A DNA stretch of 64,000 nucleotides from positions 1 through 64,000 of the forward strand of contig CAKRHW010000001.1 in the NCBI GenBank assembly GCA_934339365.1, given 5' to 3'. The notes beneath the pieces were generated by a model. It did not search any database. It saw only the letters and a program-made list of their open reading frames with translations, and was not told where the DNA came from. Positions 8,380-17,489 of the stretch are shown here, piece after piece. Positions within the stretch are counted from its first letter, which is position 1. Every line of letters starts with the position of its first letter. The stretch is from an uncultured Lachnospiraceae bacterium. GTDB taxonomy: Bacteria > Bacillota > Clostridia > Lachnospirales > Lachnospiraceae. The translations under genes and the position numbers were made by a program.

Positions 8380-9072
8380 TTACATTGTCGCAATAACCTG
8401 AATGGCATTCTTGCTTATAATACAGTCTGTCTCTTCTTTTAAATATGCCAGACAGATTTTATCGTCGGTAAGAATACTTCCAAATTCCTCGCCGAGTTCA
8501 CAAATTGCCTTGAACTCACTGGTAGATTCCTTTCCCTTCTCAATAGATAAATAGTACAAATGGTTCTTATTTTCCTTAAACATTGCACTCTTAACTTCTA
8601 GTTCCTCCGGAAGTGCTTTACAGTACTGTTCTAAATACTGGTAATTGGAAAATGCCAGAATTCGAATATCATATTTTTTCTTTTCTTCACTTTCATAATC
8701 ATGAATGTCTGGATTTGAAATCATATTTTCATCAATTACTTCCACATCATCTGGAATATCATCTACCATTTCTTTTACCAGCCCTTTATCCTTAATAATT
8801 CTAGAAAGAATGTCCTCCATTCCTCCATCTGCTTTTCCGGAAAAAGTAATTGCAAGTCTATTCTTTGGAAGATTCATTACCTGCATAGACAAAGATCCAT
8901 TTTCTGTCTTAAAATCAACTTCATCCATTGCCTGTTCTACCACATCTCTTAAAAAATCTTCTACATTTCCTCTACGTGTAAGAAAATCTTCCATTGTTAT
9001 TCCATATTCTTTCATATCTTCTTCATTTACAATACAACGTACTGTATCTTCATCTAATTTCTTAAATATCAT
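8380..9072 (-). CDS. mecA: ClpC adaptor protein MecA
   Basis: A 230-residue MecA. The N-terminal substrate-binding domain (about residues 1-85: MIFKKLDEDTVRCIVNEEDM, then FLRDVVEQAMDEVDF) and the C-terminal ClpC-binding domain (about 135-230: DIRILAFSNYQYLEQYC, then SEFKAICELGEEFG) are joined by an acidic linker. In Bacillus, MecA delivers ComK and other clients to ClpCP. The ribosome binding site is weak (GTGAG). It has its own promoter about 120 bases upstream and the untranslated leader contains a palindrome at 9145-9160 (CAGCATT-ga-AATGCTG). Confidence 0.9.
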   Translation of the reverse strand: MIFKKLDEDTVRCIVNEEDMKEYGITMEDFLTRRGNVEDFLRDVVEQAMDEVDFKTENGSLSMQVMNLPKNRLAITFSGKADGGMEDILSRIIKDKGLVKEMVDDIPDDVEVIDENMISNPDIHDYESEEKKKYDIRILAFSNYQYLEQYCKALPEELEVKSAMFKENKNHLYYLSIEKGKESTSEFKAICELGEEFGSILTDDKICLAYLKEETDCIISKNAIQVIATM

Positions 9073-9188
9073 ATTTTATGCTACTCACTTTCTATCTTTA
9101 TTCATTCTTTCACATTCGCAGCAATTTTTATACTTCCCCTCTGGCAGCATTGAAATGCTGTACTCAAATGAACTAACTTTTGCTTTAT

Positions 9189-9216
9189 ATTGTATCATCA
9201 CTTTTTATTTTTTCAA
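9189..9216 (-). promoter_or_regulatory. Predicted promoter of mecA
   Basis: TTGAAA (9211-9216) and TACAAT (9189-9194) with a 16-base spacer on the minus strand, preceded immediately by the end of the secreted LRR protein gene. Confidence 0.6.
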
Positions 9217-9285
9217 GAATTATTTAAAAAATTAAAAATTTATTTTCTATTCTGCTTATTTACACCTTACCTTTACAGTTTTACT

Positions 9286-11505
9286 TCAGACTCCATAGTA
9301 CCTTTTTCCTTTTACTTTTTTGTAGCAACGAATTTTTACGTAATACTTTGTACGGCTCTTTAAACCAGAAATCTGTATACTGCCAATTGATTTTTTAGTA
9401 ATACTTTTTGATTTTGCTTTTTTAAATTTAGGACTCTTTGAATAGGTAAGCTGATATCCGGTTATCTTTTTGTCCTTTTTCCATTTTAACAGGACCATTT
9501 TAGATTTCTTAGAAACAACTTTCGTAATTTTCCCCTTCTTTGGCAAAATACAAAATGTTTTTTTAATTGTACCATTCCATTTTTTTAAACCGGTAATTTT
9601 AATTCTGCCTCTGCCAATTTTTTTATTATTGAAATAAGTAATTTTATAATCTCTGTCTTTTTTCAGTATCTGATTTCCAAGTTTTACTTTTACCTTTGGT
9701 TTGATACTCTTACCGGAATACACATAATTTTTCTTAAGCCCTGTTATTTTCGCATTGGTAATCATCTCCACATAAGAAATATGATTCTTTTTTGCATAAT
9801 CTATGGCATAAGAATGAAATGGAGCATAGATTGTCGCGTAGTATACCGGCTTATGACTGCTAATCCAATAAAAACCGGTACTTAAAAATTCTTCCCCAAT
9901 CTGATTCACACTTGCCGGAACTACAATCTTAGATAATTTTTCGCATCCATAGAAAACTCTGTTCCCAATTGTTTTTACACCCTGTTCCATTTCTACTTCT
10001 TTTAAATGCTCCAGATACTGAAAAGCATGATCCGGAATGCTTGTAATTCCAGATTTAATTACAATTTTTTCAATATCATCATAATTATCAAACAATGAAG
10101 TAATTTCTCCACTTCCTGATATTGTAAGTACTTTAGATTTACTAATTTCCCAGGTAGCATGCTCTCCGGCAAGACGATAAGTTTTCTTATCGAATTTTCC
10201 ACTTTTCGTATCAATAGAATAAAAATTAACCATTGTATCATTCGAGCCATAATAGACAGCCTTAGAACCTTTTACAATCAAATCACAGTCTGTCAGTGGT
10301 GCTGCTGCTGTAAATTCTTTGCTGATGATATTCCCACTGCCATCAATAAAGAGATAACGGAGCAACTGATTCGAAAGAGTGTCATTGATATCTGGTAAAT
10401 TTTTACTATTATTTGTCACAGAACCACTCTGCTTCGATTCTTCCTGCCATAAAACCATAAATCGATGATCATTTATTTTTACTAATTTTGTATCTTTTAA
10501 GCCAATGTCCGCATTTGTATAATTTGTCAGCCATTTTACAGTTGTACTTTCTTTCCCTGGATTTGATTTTGATGTAACAGTCAGATAAATATTGTATGGA
10601 TTTTGTCTTGCCTGATCATATTTGGACTGATCAATGGAAGTACCAATACTAAGAATATGATCCGACGATAAAGCAAGACCATTTACAGTTGCATAACAGG
10701 CAATGGCCCATGAAGATGTATGCGAACCTCCATATTCAAATACTGGAAATGATGGATAACGTTTGGAATCAAAACTTCCACCTTCTGCATTTTGCTTATA
10801 TTTAGACAGTTTGGTACATCTGCTTCCTTCACTTTGTTCTAATATATACAAGCCGGAATCATCCCCTGCAATATATTGGGCAAAAGAATGCCACAAATCA
10901 CAGTCTGTAATCTTGCCGGTCATAGATGCTTCATTTACTTCTATCAGTAAAAATCCCTGATGTCCCATCTGAAACTGTGGATCTACGTAGCCTTCATGCC
11001 CGCTGACAATGTAAAGAGTACCATTTTGTTCTGTCATTCTGGTACTGCCATAATCGAACGGAGTGCGAACCTCTCCACCAAAAAGTTCAGAATTACTTGT
11101 GATAGATGCCGCACTTATTCTTTTCCAGTTTTTATCATATTTAATAACACGAATGACTTCTGCTAAATTACTTTCTGTGGAATTTTTACTTCCTTCTACA
11201 ACATAATAAGCATTCGATCCTGCATAAAATCCACCCCAAAGTGGTAATTCCATATTTACTGACTTACTGCTTTGAATATGAAACTGTTCATCATAGTATT
11301 CAATATTAATTTTAGAGTTATGATAAAATACTCTCATATAACCCTTTTCTACCGAAACAAGATTCGATGTACAATCTATCCCCGTTTCAAGATTATCTGC
11401 TGTTTTGGGCATGTCTTTAGCAAACACCTGTGTTGTGTGAAAGAATAAAAACAGCACTGCCAAACACCACCCAAAAGAGAACCATAGAATTTTTTTCTTC
11501 TGCAT
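9286..11505 (-). CDS. Secreted surface protein with LRR_5 and Fn3 domains, C-terminus truncated by TGA
   Basis: A 739-residue exported protein. Residues 1-29 are a signal peptide ending in VFA. About residues 35-465 look like a repeat/propeller-like region of unknown family. Residues about 465-560 hold leucine-rich (BspA-type LRR_5) repeats such as ITSIPDHAFQYLEHLKEVEM. A beta-rich surface module follows (ITGLKKNYVYSGKSIKPKVK), then a lysine-rich Fn3 domain. The reading frame stops at TGA (9286-9288) after YYGV; nine further in-frame codons (SKTVKVRCK) then reach TAA at 9256-9258. Fn3 domains of this type end YYGxWSKxxxVKV, so TGA sits where TGG is expected. AGAAGG precedes the ATG. Role unknown, probably adhesion or cell-wall interaction. 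Confidence 0.82.
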   Translation of the reverse strand: MQKKKILWFSFGWCLAVLFLFFHTTQVFAKDMPKTADNLETGIDCTSNLVSVEKGYMRVFYHNSKINIEYYDEQFHIQSSKSVNMELPLWGGFYAGSNAYYVVEGSKNSTESNLAEVIRVIKYDKNWKRISAASITSNSELFGGEVRTPFDYGSTRMTEQNGTLYIVSGHEGYVDPQFQMGHQGFLLIEVNEASMTGKITDCDLWHSFAQYIAGDDSGLYILEQSEGSRCTKLSKYKQNAEGGSFDSKRYPSFPVFEYGGSHTSSWAIACYATVNGLALSSDHILSIGTSIDQSKYDQARQNPYNIYLTVTSKSNPGKESTTVKWLTNYTNADIGLKDTKLVKINDHRFMVLWQEESKQSGSVTNNSKNLPDINDTLSNQLLRYLFIDGSGNIISKEFTAAAPLTDCDLIVKGSKAVYYGSNDTMVNFYSIDTKSGKFDKKTYRLAGEHATWEISKSKVLTISGSGEITSLFDNYDDIEKIVIKSGITSIPDHAFQYLEHLKEVEMEQGVKTIGNRVFYGCEKLSKIVVPASVNQIGEEFLSTGFYWISSHKPVYYATIYAPFHSYAIDYAKKNHISYVEMITNAKITGLKKNYVYSGKSIKPKVKVKLGNQILKKDRDYKITYFNNKKIGRGRIKITGLKKWNGTIKKTFCILPKKGKITKVVSKKSKMVLLKWKKDKKITGYQLTYSKSPKFKKAKSKSITKKSIGSIQISGLKSRTKYYVKIRCYKKVKGKRYYGV

Positions 11506-11616
11506 AACATTACCTTCTTTCTTTTTTTGATTATTGTAACATAATTTTCCCTGTCATGAATAGTAAAACTTCCAATCTATTTCCATGTATGGATCTGACC
11601 GCTATACTCTTTTTCG

Positions 11617-11645
11617 TTTACATTCCTTGTATGAACTGTTATAAT
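11617..11645 (+). promoter_or_regulatory. Predicted promoter of the DUF5721-like gene
   Basis: TTTACA (11617-11622), 17-base spacer, perfect TATAAT (11640-11645). The leader is about 58 bases. Confidence 0.75.
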
Positions 11646-11709
11646 GGTACTTCACAAACACATTACAAGATATTTATTTTTTATAAACGATCTTAAGAAA
11701 GGAACACTC

Positions 11710-12207
11710 ATGAAAGCATTTATCATAAAAGACGTCAAACAATTTATGAATCAGTTATTGATTCATTCCTTCTTTGACAGATTTCTCTGCATAGAAGCAA
11801 CGATTACAACTTTTAATACATTCCAAATTTCTGGCAGAATCCACCCTGACTATTATCCTTTAAACGAATATGAAGCTTTAGAAAAACCAGAATTTTCAAA
11901 TTGGGAAATGCTAAAGCCTGTTTGCTTTCAAATTATAAAAGGGAAAAAAACACCTCTGTCCTTTTCTATTGTGCTTTCTCTTCCGAGTCATAGAATCGAA
12001 GAATTATCCAAAAAAAAACAGATTTCTAAGTCCTTATCTGCAAATGCATCTTTGAATTTAAATATAAAATTTGAGCATCAGAAATTGACTGTTATCAGTG
12101 CTGCTTCTCTTCAAACATTCTCCATGGATAAATCCCTTGAACAGCTTTGGGATTTTACCGTAGAAAAGTTTTTACATCAACATTTTGATATTGAGAATCC
12201 AGTATAA
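11710..12207 (+). CDS. Conserved hypothetical protein, DUF5721-like
   Basis: A 165-residue soluble protein with no signal peptide or membrane segment. Its opening MKAFIIKDVKQFMNQLL and the following DRFLCIEATITTFNTFQISG resemble a family I recall as DUF5721 in Lachnospiraceae, but this is from memory. Function unknown; the composition suggests a compact alpha/beta fold. The start at 11710 is chosen because AAGAAAGGA lies seven bases upstream; the frame is open 22 codons earlier but begins inside the promoter leader. It is monocistronic, with its own promoter and terminator. Confidence 0.75.
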   Translation: MKAFIIKDVKQFMNQLLIHSFFDRFLCIEATITTFNTFQISGRIHPDYYPLNEYEALEKPEFSNWEMLKPVCFQIIKGKKTPLSFSIVLSLPSHRIEELSKKKQISKSLSANASLNLNIKFEHQKLTVISAASLQTFSMDKSLEQLWDFTVEKFLHQHFDIENPV

Positions 12208-12239
12208 TTTATGAATTTTTTGTGAACATATCTGCCGAT

Positions 12240-12264
12240 AGCCCCTGATTTTAGGGGCTTTTTT
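12240..12264 (+). terminator. Intrinsic terminator after the DUF5721-like gene
   Basis: AGCCCCT/AGGGGCT stem around GATTTT, followed by a run of T. It ends eight bases before the CIRCE element. Confidence 0.9.
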
Positions 12265-12271
12265 CTTTTTG

Positions 12272-12298
12272 TTAGCACTCTTTTATTTTGAGTGCTAA
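12272..12298 (+). promoter_or_regulatory. CIRCE element (HrcA operator)
   Basis: An exact match to the CIRCE consensus: TTAGCACTC, nine bases, GAGTGCTAA. HrcA binds this site to repress heat-shock operons, classically groESL and dnaK. Here it lies 134 bases before htpG and just upstream of the predicted -35 box. Confidence 0.95.
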
Positions 12299-12305
12299 TT
12301 TTCTA

Positions 12306-12334
12306 TTGACTTTTAAATTTTCCCGTACTAAAAT
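12306..12334 (+). promoter_or_regulatory. Predicted sigma-A promoter of htpG
   Basis: TTGACT (12306-12311), 17-base spacer, TAAAAT (12329-12334). The CIRCE element ends eight bases before the -35 box. Confidence 0.75.
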
Positions 12335-12431
12335 ACTTCTCAGATACAAAATGAATGGATTTTTCTTTCATCCATTCTGTTCTTTTGATAAAAACAATGC
12401 AAATCAATGATAAAAAGGAGTGTATAACATT

Positions 12432-14501
12432 ATGGCAGAAAAAAAAGGTAATTTATCAATTAACAGTGAAAATCTATTTCCAATTATTAAAAAATGGCTC
12501 TATTCCGATCACGATATCTTCGTAAGAGAATTAGTCTCAAATGGCTGCGACGCTATTACAAAGTTAAAGAAACTTGAAATGATGGGAGAGGCAACACTTC
12601 TAGATGATAACAAATTTAAAATTGAAGTAATCGCAGATGCTGAAAAAAAGACTCTTACTTTTATTGATAATGGTATTGGTATGACAGCGGATGAAGTAGA
12701 AGAATATATTACACAGATTGCATTTTCAGGTGCAGAAGCTTTCTTGTCTAAATACAAAGATAAAACAAACGAAGATCAGATTATCGGCCATTTCGGTTTA
12801 GGATTTTATTCCGCTTTTATGGTTGCTGATAAAGTAACCATTGAAACAAAATCTTATAAAGATGATACAAAGCCTGTTTACTGGGAATGTGATGGTGAGT
12901 CAGAATATCTTTTGAAAGAAAGCGATTATGATACTCGTGGCACAAAGATTACTCTATATCTGAATGAAGAAAGTCTCGAATTTGCAAACGAATACAGAAT
13001 CAAAGAAGTTTTACAAAAATATTGCTCTTTCATGCCAATTGAGATTTATCTTACAAATCCAAATGCAAAGCCTGAATATGATACAATTCCAGAAGAAGAC
13101 GTATTAGATACGGATACTGTCGTTGATTCTTTTGTAGAAGAAGCCAAAACAGAAGAAGTGGAAAATGAAGATGGAACCAAAGAGACAAAAGAAGTTTCAC
13201 CTGCATGTAAGAAAGCAAAAATTCTTCGTCGTCCGATTCCACTAAATGATATTCATCCTTTATGGACCAAACATCCAAACGACTGTACAGAGGAAGAATA
13301 CAAAGAATTTTATCGTAACGTATTTCATGATTATAAAGAGCCTTTATTCTGGATTCATTTAAATATGGACTATCCTTTTAATTTAAAAGGTATCTTATAT
13401 TTTCCTAAGATTAATACAGAATATGAATCAATTGAAGGTACTATCAAGTTATATAACAACCAGGTATTTATCGCTGATAATATCAAAGAAGTAATTCCTG
13501 AATATTTGATGTTATTAAAAGGTGTGATTGACTGTCCGGATCTTCCATTGAATGTATCAAGAAGTGCTCTTCAAAACGATGGATTTGTAAAGAAAATTTC
13601 TGAATATATTTCGAAAAAAGTGGCAGATAAACTTTCTGGTATGTGTAAAACAGATCGTGAGAATTATGAGAAATACTGGGATGATATTAGTGCCTTTATC
13701 GAATATGGATGCTTAAAAGATGATAAGTTCTGTGAAAAAATGACAGATTATTGTTTGTTTAAAGATATTCACGATAAATATTCTACTCTTCCTGATTTGA
13801 TGAAAGAAGTCACTAAAGATGCACCTAAAGAAGAAACAGCAGACTCTGAAAATTCACAGGATAATTCTGAAAAGAACGAACCAGAAAAAGACAATCGTTC
13901 CATTATTTATTATGTAACAGATCCTGTTGTCCAAAGTCAGTATATTAAGATGTTCAAAGATAATGGATTAAATGCTGTCATTCTTGTTCATAATATTGAC
14001 CAGCCATTCATTTCTCACATTGAACAGAAACATTCAGATATTAAGTTCTGTCGAATTGATTCTGATATTACAGACACTTTTAAAGATGACAATGCACCTA
14101 CCGAAGAAGAATTAAAGACAATGACTGATTCACTGACAGATACCTTTAAAAAGGTTCTTGGAAATGATAAGTTAGTTGTTAAGGTAGAAAGTCTGAAGAA
14201 TACTTCTATTTCTTCTATGATTACTTTATCAGAAGAGGCCCGCCGTATGCAGGATATGATGAAACAATATGGTATGTATGGCATGAATATGGGTGATTTG
14301 CCATCTGGAGAAACATTAGTTCTGAACTCTAACAATGATTTAGTAAAATATCTGCTCGATCATAAAGAAGGAGAAAATGTTGAATTGCTTTGCAAACAAT
14401 TATATGATCTGGCTATGATTAGTCATGGTCCACTTTCTCAGGATGCAATGGCTGCATTTATCGAACGCAGTAATAAAGTATTATCTCTTCTTACTAAATA
14501 A
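12432..14501 (+). CDS. htpG: Molecular chaperone HtpG (Hsp90 family)
   Basis: A 689-residue bacterial Hsp90. The N-terminal GHKL ATPase domain shows LYSDHDIFVRELVSNGCDAI, the ATP-lid Asp/Gly motif in FIDNGIGMTADEV, and GHFGLGFYSAFMVADKV. The middle domain contains LPLNVSRSALQND with the ATP-contacting arginine. Acidic insertions near residues 215-240 and 460-490 are longer than in E. coli HtpG. AAGGAG is spaced 11 bases from the ATG; a GTG four codons earlier is too close to that site. A CIRCE element upstream indicates HrcA control. It is followed by a strong bidirectional terminator. Confidence 0.95.
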   Translation: MAEKKGNLSINSENLFPIIKKWLYSDHDIFVRELVSNGCDAITKLKKLEMMGEATLLDDNKFKIEVIADAEKKTLTFIDNGIGMTADEVEEYITQIAFSGAEAFLSKYKDKTNEDQIIGHFGLGFYSAFMVADKVTIETKSYKDDTKPVYWECDGESEYLLKESDYDTRGTKITLYLNEESLEFANEYRIKEVLQKYCSFMPIEIYLTNPNAKPEYDTIPEEDVLDTDTVVDSFVEEAKTEEVENEDGTKETKEVSPACKKAKILRRPIPLNDIHPLWTKHPNDCTEEEYKEFYRNVFHDYKEPLFWIHLNMDYPFNLKGILYFPKINTEYESIEGTIKLYNNQVFIADNIKEVIPEYLMLLKGVIDCPDLPLNVSRSALQNDGFVKKISEYISKKVADKLSGMCKTDRENYEKYWDDISAFIEYGCLKDDKFCEKMTDYCLFKDIHDKYSTLPDLMKEVTKDAPKEETADSENSQDNSEKNEPEKDNRSIIYYVTDPVVQSQYIKMFKDNGLNAVILVHNIDQPFISHIEQKHSDIKFCRIDSDITDTFKDDNAPTEEELKTMTDSLTDTFKKVLGNDKLVVKVESLKNTSISSMITLSEEARRMQDMMKQYGMYGMNMGDLPSGETLVLNSNNDLVKYLLDHKEGENVELLCKQLYDLAMISHGPLSQDAMAAFIERSNKVLSLLTK

Positions 14502-14546
14502 TGCAATAAAAAAATGAGGCAGTTTTGCCTCATTTTTTTATTGCAT
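14501..14546. terminator. Bidirectional terminator between htpG and argH
   Basis: A perfect 20-base inverted repeat (arms 14501-14520 and 14527-14546) around the loop AGTTTT. Each arm contains a seven-base A or T run and GAGGC/GCCTC, so both convergent transcripts meet a GC stem then U-tract. The left arm begins on the last base of the htpG stop codon. Confidence 0.92.
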
Positions 14547-14549
14547 TTC

Positions 14550-15926
14550 TTATTTTGTCGCAAGATATTTATCATTTTCTGCAATTACATCTTCCATGGA
14601 AGTTTTACTTGGTGCACCAATTGTCATTCTTTTATCTACACAGTTTTTCAAACTGATTGCATCATAAATATCTTCTTCAAAGATCGGATTAATTGCCTTG
14701 TATTCATCTATTGTCATGTCATCTAAACTAATATTTTTTGACTCACAGTATAAAACTAATTGTCCGACAATGCCATGTGCATCTCTAAATGGTACTCCTT
14801 TTCCAACCAGATAATCTGCTGCATCTGTTGCATTTGTAAATCCATTTTTTGCACTTGCTTCCATTACATCCTTATGGAAAGTAATGGTATCTAACATTCC
14901 TGTAAATAGTGCCAGACAACCTTTTGTCGTATCTATTGCATCAAAAGTAAATTCTTTATCTTCCTGCATATCCTTATTGTATGCTAATGGAATTGCCTTC
15001 ATTGTTGTTAAAAGTGACATTAATGCTCCATATACACGTCCTGTTTTTCCTCTTACAAGTTCTGCAATATCCGGATTCTTTTTCTGTGGCATAATAGAGC
15101 TTCCTGTACTGTATGCATCATCAATCGTAACAAAACGATATTCATTCGAATTCCAGATAATAATTTCTTCTGAAAAACGACTCAAATGCATCATAATTGT
15201 TGACAATGCACTTAATAATTCAATTAAGTAATCTCTGTCCGAAACAGAATCCATACTATTGCTTGTTGGGCCATCAAAGCCTAAAAGTGCTGCTGTGTAT
15301 GCACGATCTAATGGATATGTAGTTCCTGCCAATGCTCCAGATCCCAATGGACAATAATTCATTCTGTGATAAATATCATCTAAACGGGAACGGTCTCTTT
15401 TAAACATCTCAAAATATGCACCCATATGGTGTGCTAATGTAATTGGCTGAGCCTTCTGTAAATGGGTAAATCCTGGCATAAATGTCTCTGTATTTTCCTT
15501 CATAATTCTTTGCAAAACTTTCAACAAATCCTTTACAAGACCATCAATTACTTTAATCTCATCTCTTGTATATAATTTCATATCTAATGCTACCTGATCA
15601 TTACGGCTTCGTCCTGTATGAAGACGTTTTCCAGGCTCACCTATTTTCTCAATTAAATTCGCTTCTACAAAACTATGAATATCTTCTGAGTCCGGTGTAA
15701 ACTGCAATGTACCATTTTCAATCTCTTCTTTAATTTCTTTCAATCCCTGAACAATTGCATTCTTATCATCTTCTGAAATAATGCCCTGCTTTGCAAGCAT
15801 CATAACATGTGCAATACTTCCCTCTATATCCTGCTTGTAAAACTTGCTATCAAATGAAATTGATGCATTAAAATTGTGTACTAATTGATTTTCTTCTTTT
15901 GTGAAGCGTCCGCCCCATAATTTCAT
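14550..15926 (-). CDS. argH: Argininosuccinate lyase
   Basis: Last step of arginine synthesis: splits argininosuccinate to arginine and fumarate. A 458-residue member of the fumarase/aspartase superfamily, with MKLWGGRFTKE at the start, HTGRSRNDQVA, THLQKAQPITLAHH and the signature GSSIMPQKKNPD (catalytic Ser loop). The ATG at 15926 has AAGGTGG eight bases upstream; GTG four codons earlier overlaps that site. argG is not nearby, and the gene is transcribed alone, divergently from an XRE regulator. Confidence 0.95.
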   Translation of the reverse strand: MKLWGGRFTKEENQLVHNFNASISFDSKFYKQDIEGSIAHVMMLAKQGIISEDDKNAIVQGLKEIKEEIENGTLQFTPDSEDIHSFVEANLIEKIGEPGKRLHTGRSRNDQVALDMKLYTRDEIKVIDGLVKDLLKVLQRIMKENTETFMPGFTHLQKAQPITLAHHMGAYFEMFKRDRSRLDDIYHRMNYCPLGSGALAGTTYPLDRAYTAALLGFDGPTSNSMDSVSDRDYLIELLSALSTIMMHLSRFSEEIIIWNSNEYRFVTIDDAYSTGSSIMPQKKNPDIAELVRGKTGRVYGALMSLLTTMKAIPLAYNKDMQEDKEFTFDAIDTTKGCLALFTGMLDTITFHKDVMEASAKNGFTNATDAADYLVGKGVPFRDAHGIVGQLVLYCESKNISLDDMTIDEYKAINPIFEEDIYDAISLKNCVDKRMTIGAPSKTSMEDVIAENDKYLATK

Positions 15927-16092
15927 AGATGAAACCACCTTTCTATTTTTCTTTCTGTGTTTGAATTATGTTCTATCGATTGTATTAATTTCTAATGAAA
16001 TCATTTCTTTCTTCTAGAATCTAAACATTAAATATTGTATAATAAATATATTCAAATTACAAGCTTGTTATTTTAAAACGGAGGAAATATCA

Positions 16093-16419
16093 ATGAACAT
16101 TCATACCAGAATTCGGTATTTACGTGAGATCAATGGATTAATGCAGACAGACATTGCCAAACTCCTGCATGTAACACAACGTGCATATTCAAACTATGAA
16201 AATGGTCATAGACAAATGCCTTATGAACTTCTCATTAAATTATCCATTTTCTATGATACCAGCATTGATTACCTTCTAAATCTTACCAATGACTATGCAC
16301 CTTACAAGCGTAGCGAACACTATTCTGACTTTGAAAACGAAATTCAGACTTTCTCTGATCAGTTAAAAGCAAACAATGACAAATACCGCTTTAACCAAAA
16401 AATATATGGGAAACAGTAA
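16093..16419 (+). CDS. XRE-family helix-turn-helix regulator
   Basis: A 108-residue DNA-binding protein. Residues about 5-60 form a Cro/C1 HTH (IRYLREINGLMQTDIAKLL, then VTQRAYSNYENGHRQMPYEL), followed by the usual FYDTSIDYLL and a short polar tail. GGAGG precedes the ATG and a TATAAT at 16038-16043 is a probable -10 box. It is divergent from argH across 166 bases, but control of argH by it is only a possibility. Its last codons form the left arm of the terminator that follows. Confidence 0.85.
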   Translation: MNIHTRIRYLREINGLMQTDIAKLLHVTQRAYSNYENGHRQMPYELLIKLSIFYDTSIDYLLNLTNDYAPYKRSEHYSDFENEIQTFSDQLKANNDKYRFNQKIYGKQ

Positions 16420-16442
16420 GCCGACTGTTTCCCATATTTTAT
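16404..16442. terminator. Bidirectional terminator between the XRE regulator and mscS
   Basis: Fourteen-base perfect stem ATATGGGAAACAGT/ACTGTTTCCCATAT (16404-16417, 16424-16437), with TTTT after it on plus and a T run on minus. The left arm overlaps the last codons of the regulator gene. Confidence 0.9.
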
Positions 16443-16448
16443 CATTCT

Positions 16449-17444
16449 TTATTTTCCATCATTACTAACAATATGAACATCTAACTGATTATATGGAATT
16501 ACAATTCCACCTTCCTCAAGCTTTTCTTTCATTCTTTCGTTAATAAAATAGACGGTCTTCCAGTATGCCTCTGTCGGTACCCAGAAACGTGCCTGCATGG
16601 TTACCTGACTTTCCGCTAACTCTAAGACAAACACACTGCTTTCCTCTTCTTTCATGTAATCTTTCACTTCATTTACGACAGACCACATAATTTCTTTTGC
16701 TTTTTTGATATCTGAATCATAACTGATTCCCACATTAAAATCGATTCTTCTTTTATCATTCTTTGTCGCATTGATAATACGGCTGTTAATCAAAGTACCA
16801 TTGGGAATTAAGATAACTTTATTATCAATTGTTGTCAGACTTGTATAAAAGATATCAATCTTCTTAACAGTTCCTTCTACCCCATTATTCATCTCTTCAA
16901 TAATAAAATCTCCTACTGAAAATGGACGTAAAATTAAAATTAAAACTCCACCGGCAACATTCGATAATGCCCCTTGTAAGGCAAGACCGATTGCTACACC
17001 TGCAGTACTTAAAACAGCAATAAATGAAGTTGTCTGTACCCCTACCGTACCTAAAACTACGATAAGCAACAGAATATACAATAACACTTTTATTACCGAA
17101 TGCATAAATTTTCTAACCGAAGCATCTGCGTGACCCCGTTCGAATATTTTATCTAAAAATTTCATAACCAGTTTGATGACAAGCTTTCCGATTAGAAGAA
17201 TTACAAATGCAACTGCACAACTAATTAAAAAATCAAATATTTTAGGCTCTAATGAGCGAAAACTTTCGATTACCGAATTACTCTTTTCACTAAACTTATC
17301 AATTGCTTCTACTGCTACATTCGTGACTTCCTCTGCAGTTGTTGTCTCCTGACTACTGCTTGTTTCCGTTATTACCTCTGTAACTGTTTCCGTAGGGAAT
17401 AAAATACTTATACGACTGATAATATGAAGTAAATTTAAGTACAT
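16449..17444 (-). CDS. mscS: Small-conductance mechanosensitive channel (MscS family)
   Basis: A 331-residue membrane channel that releases solutes on hypo-osmotic shock. Membrane segments lie at about residues 70-95, 116-133 and 139-172. The pore helix reads STAGVAIGLALQGALSNVAG, close to the canonical glycine/alanine-packed TM3, followed by the beta domain (VGDFI, then VEGTVKKIDIFYTSLTTIDN) and the cytoplasmic alpha/beta domain. Before TM1 there is a Thr/Glu-rich stretch (residues 17-45) uncommon in short MscS proteins. Convergent with the XRE gene; the branching-enzyme-like gene lies 45 bases upstream, possibly in the same transcript. Confidence 0.93.
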   Translation of the reverse strand: MYLNLLHIISRISILFPTETVTEVITETSSSQETTTAEEVTNVAVEAIDKFSEKSNSVIESFRSLEPKIFDFLISCAVAFVILLIGKLVIKLVMKFLDKIFERGHADASVRKFMHSVIKVLLYILLLIVVLGTVGVQTTSFIAVLSTAGVAIGLALQGALSNVAGGVLILILRPFSVGDFIIEEMNNGVEGTVKKIDIFYTSLTTIDNKVILIPNGTLINSRIINATKNDKRRIDFNVGISYDSDIKKAKEIMWSVVNEVKDYMKEEESSVFVLELAESQVTMQARFWVPTEAYWKTVYFINERMKEKLEEGGIVIPYNQLDVHIVSNDGK

Positions 17445-17489
17445 ATTTCTTCTTTCCTTTTACTAAACCTGAAAATAATCCATTCCTGT

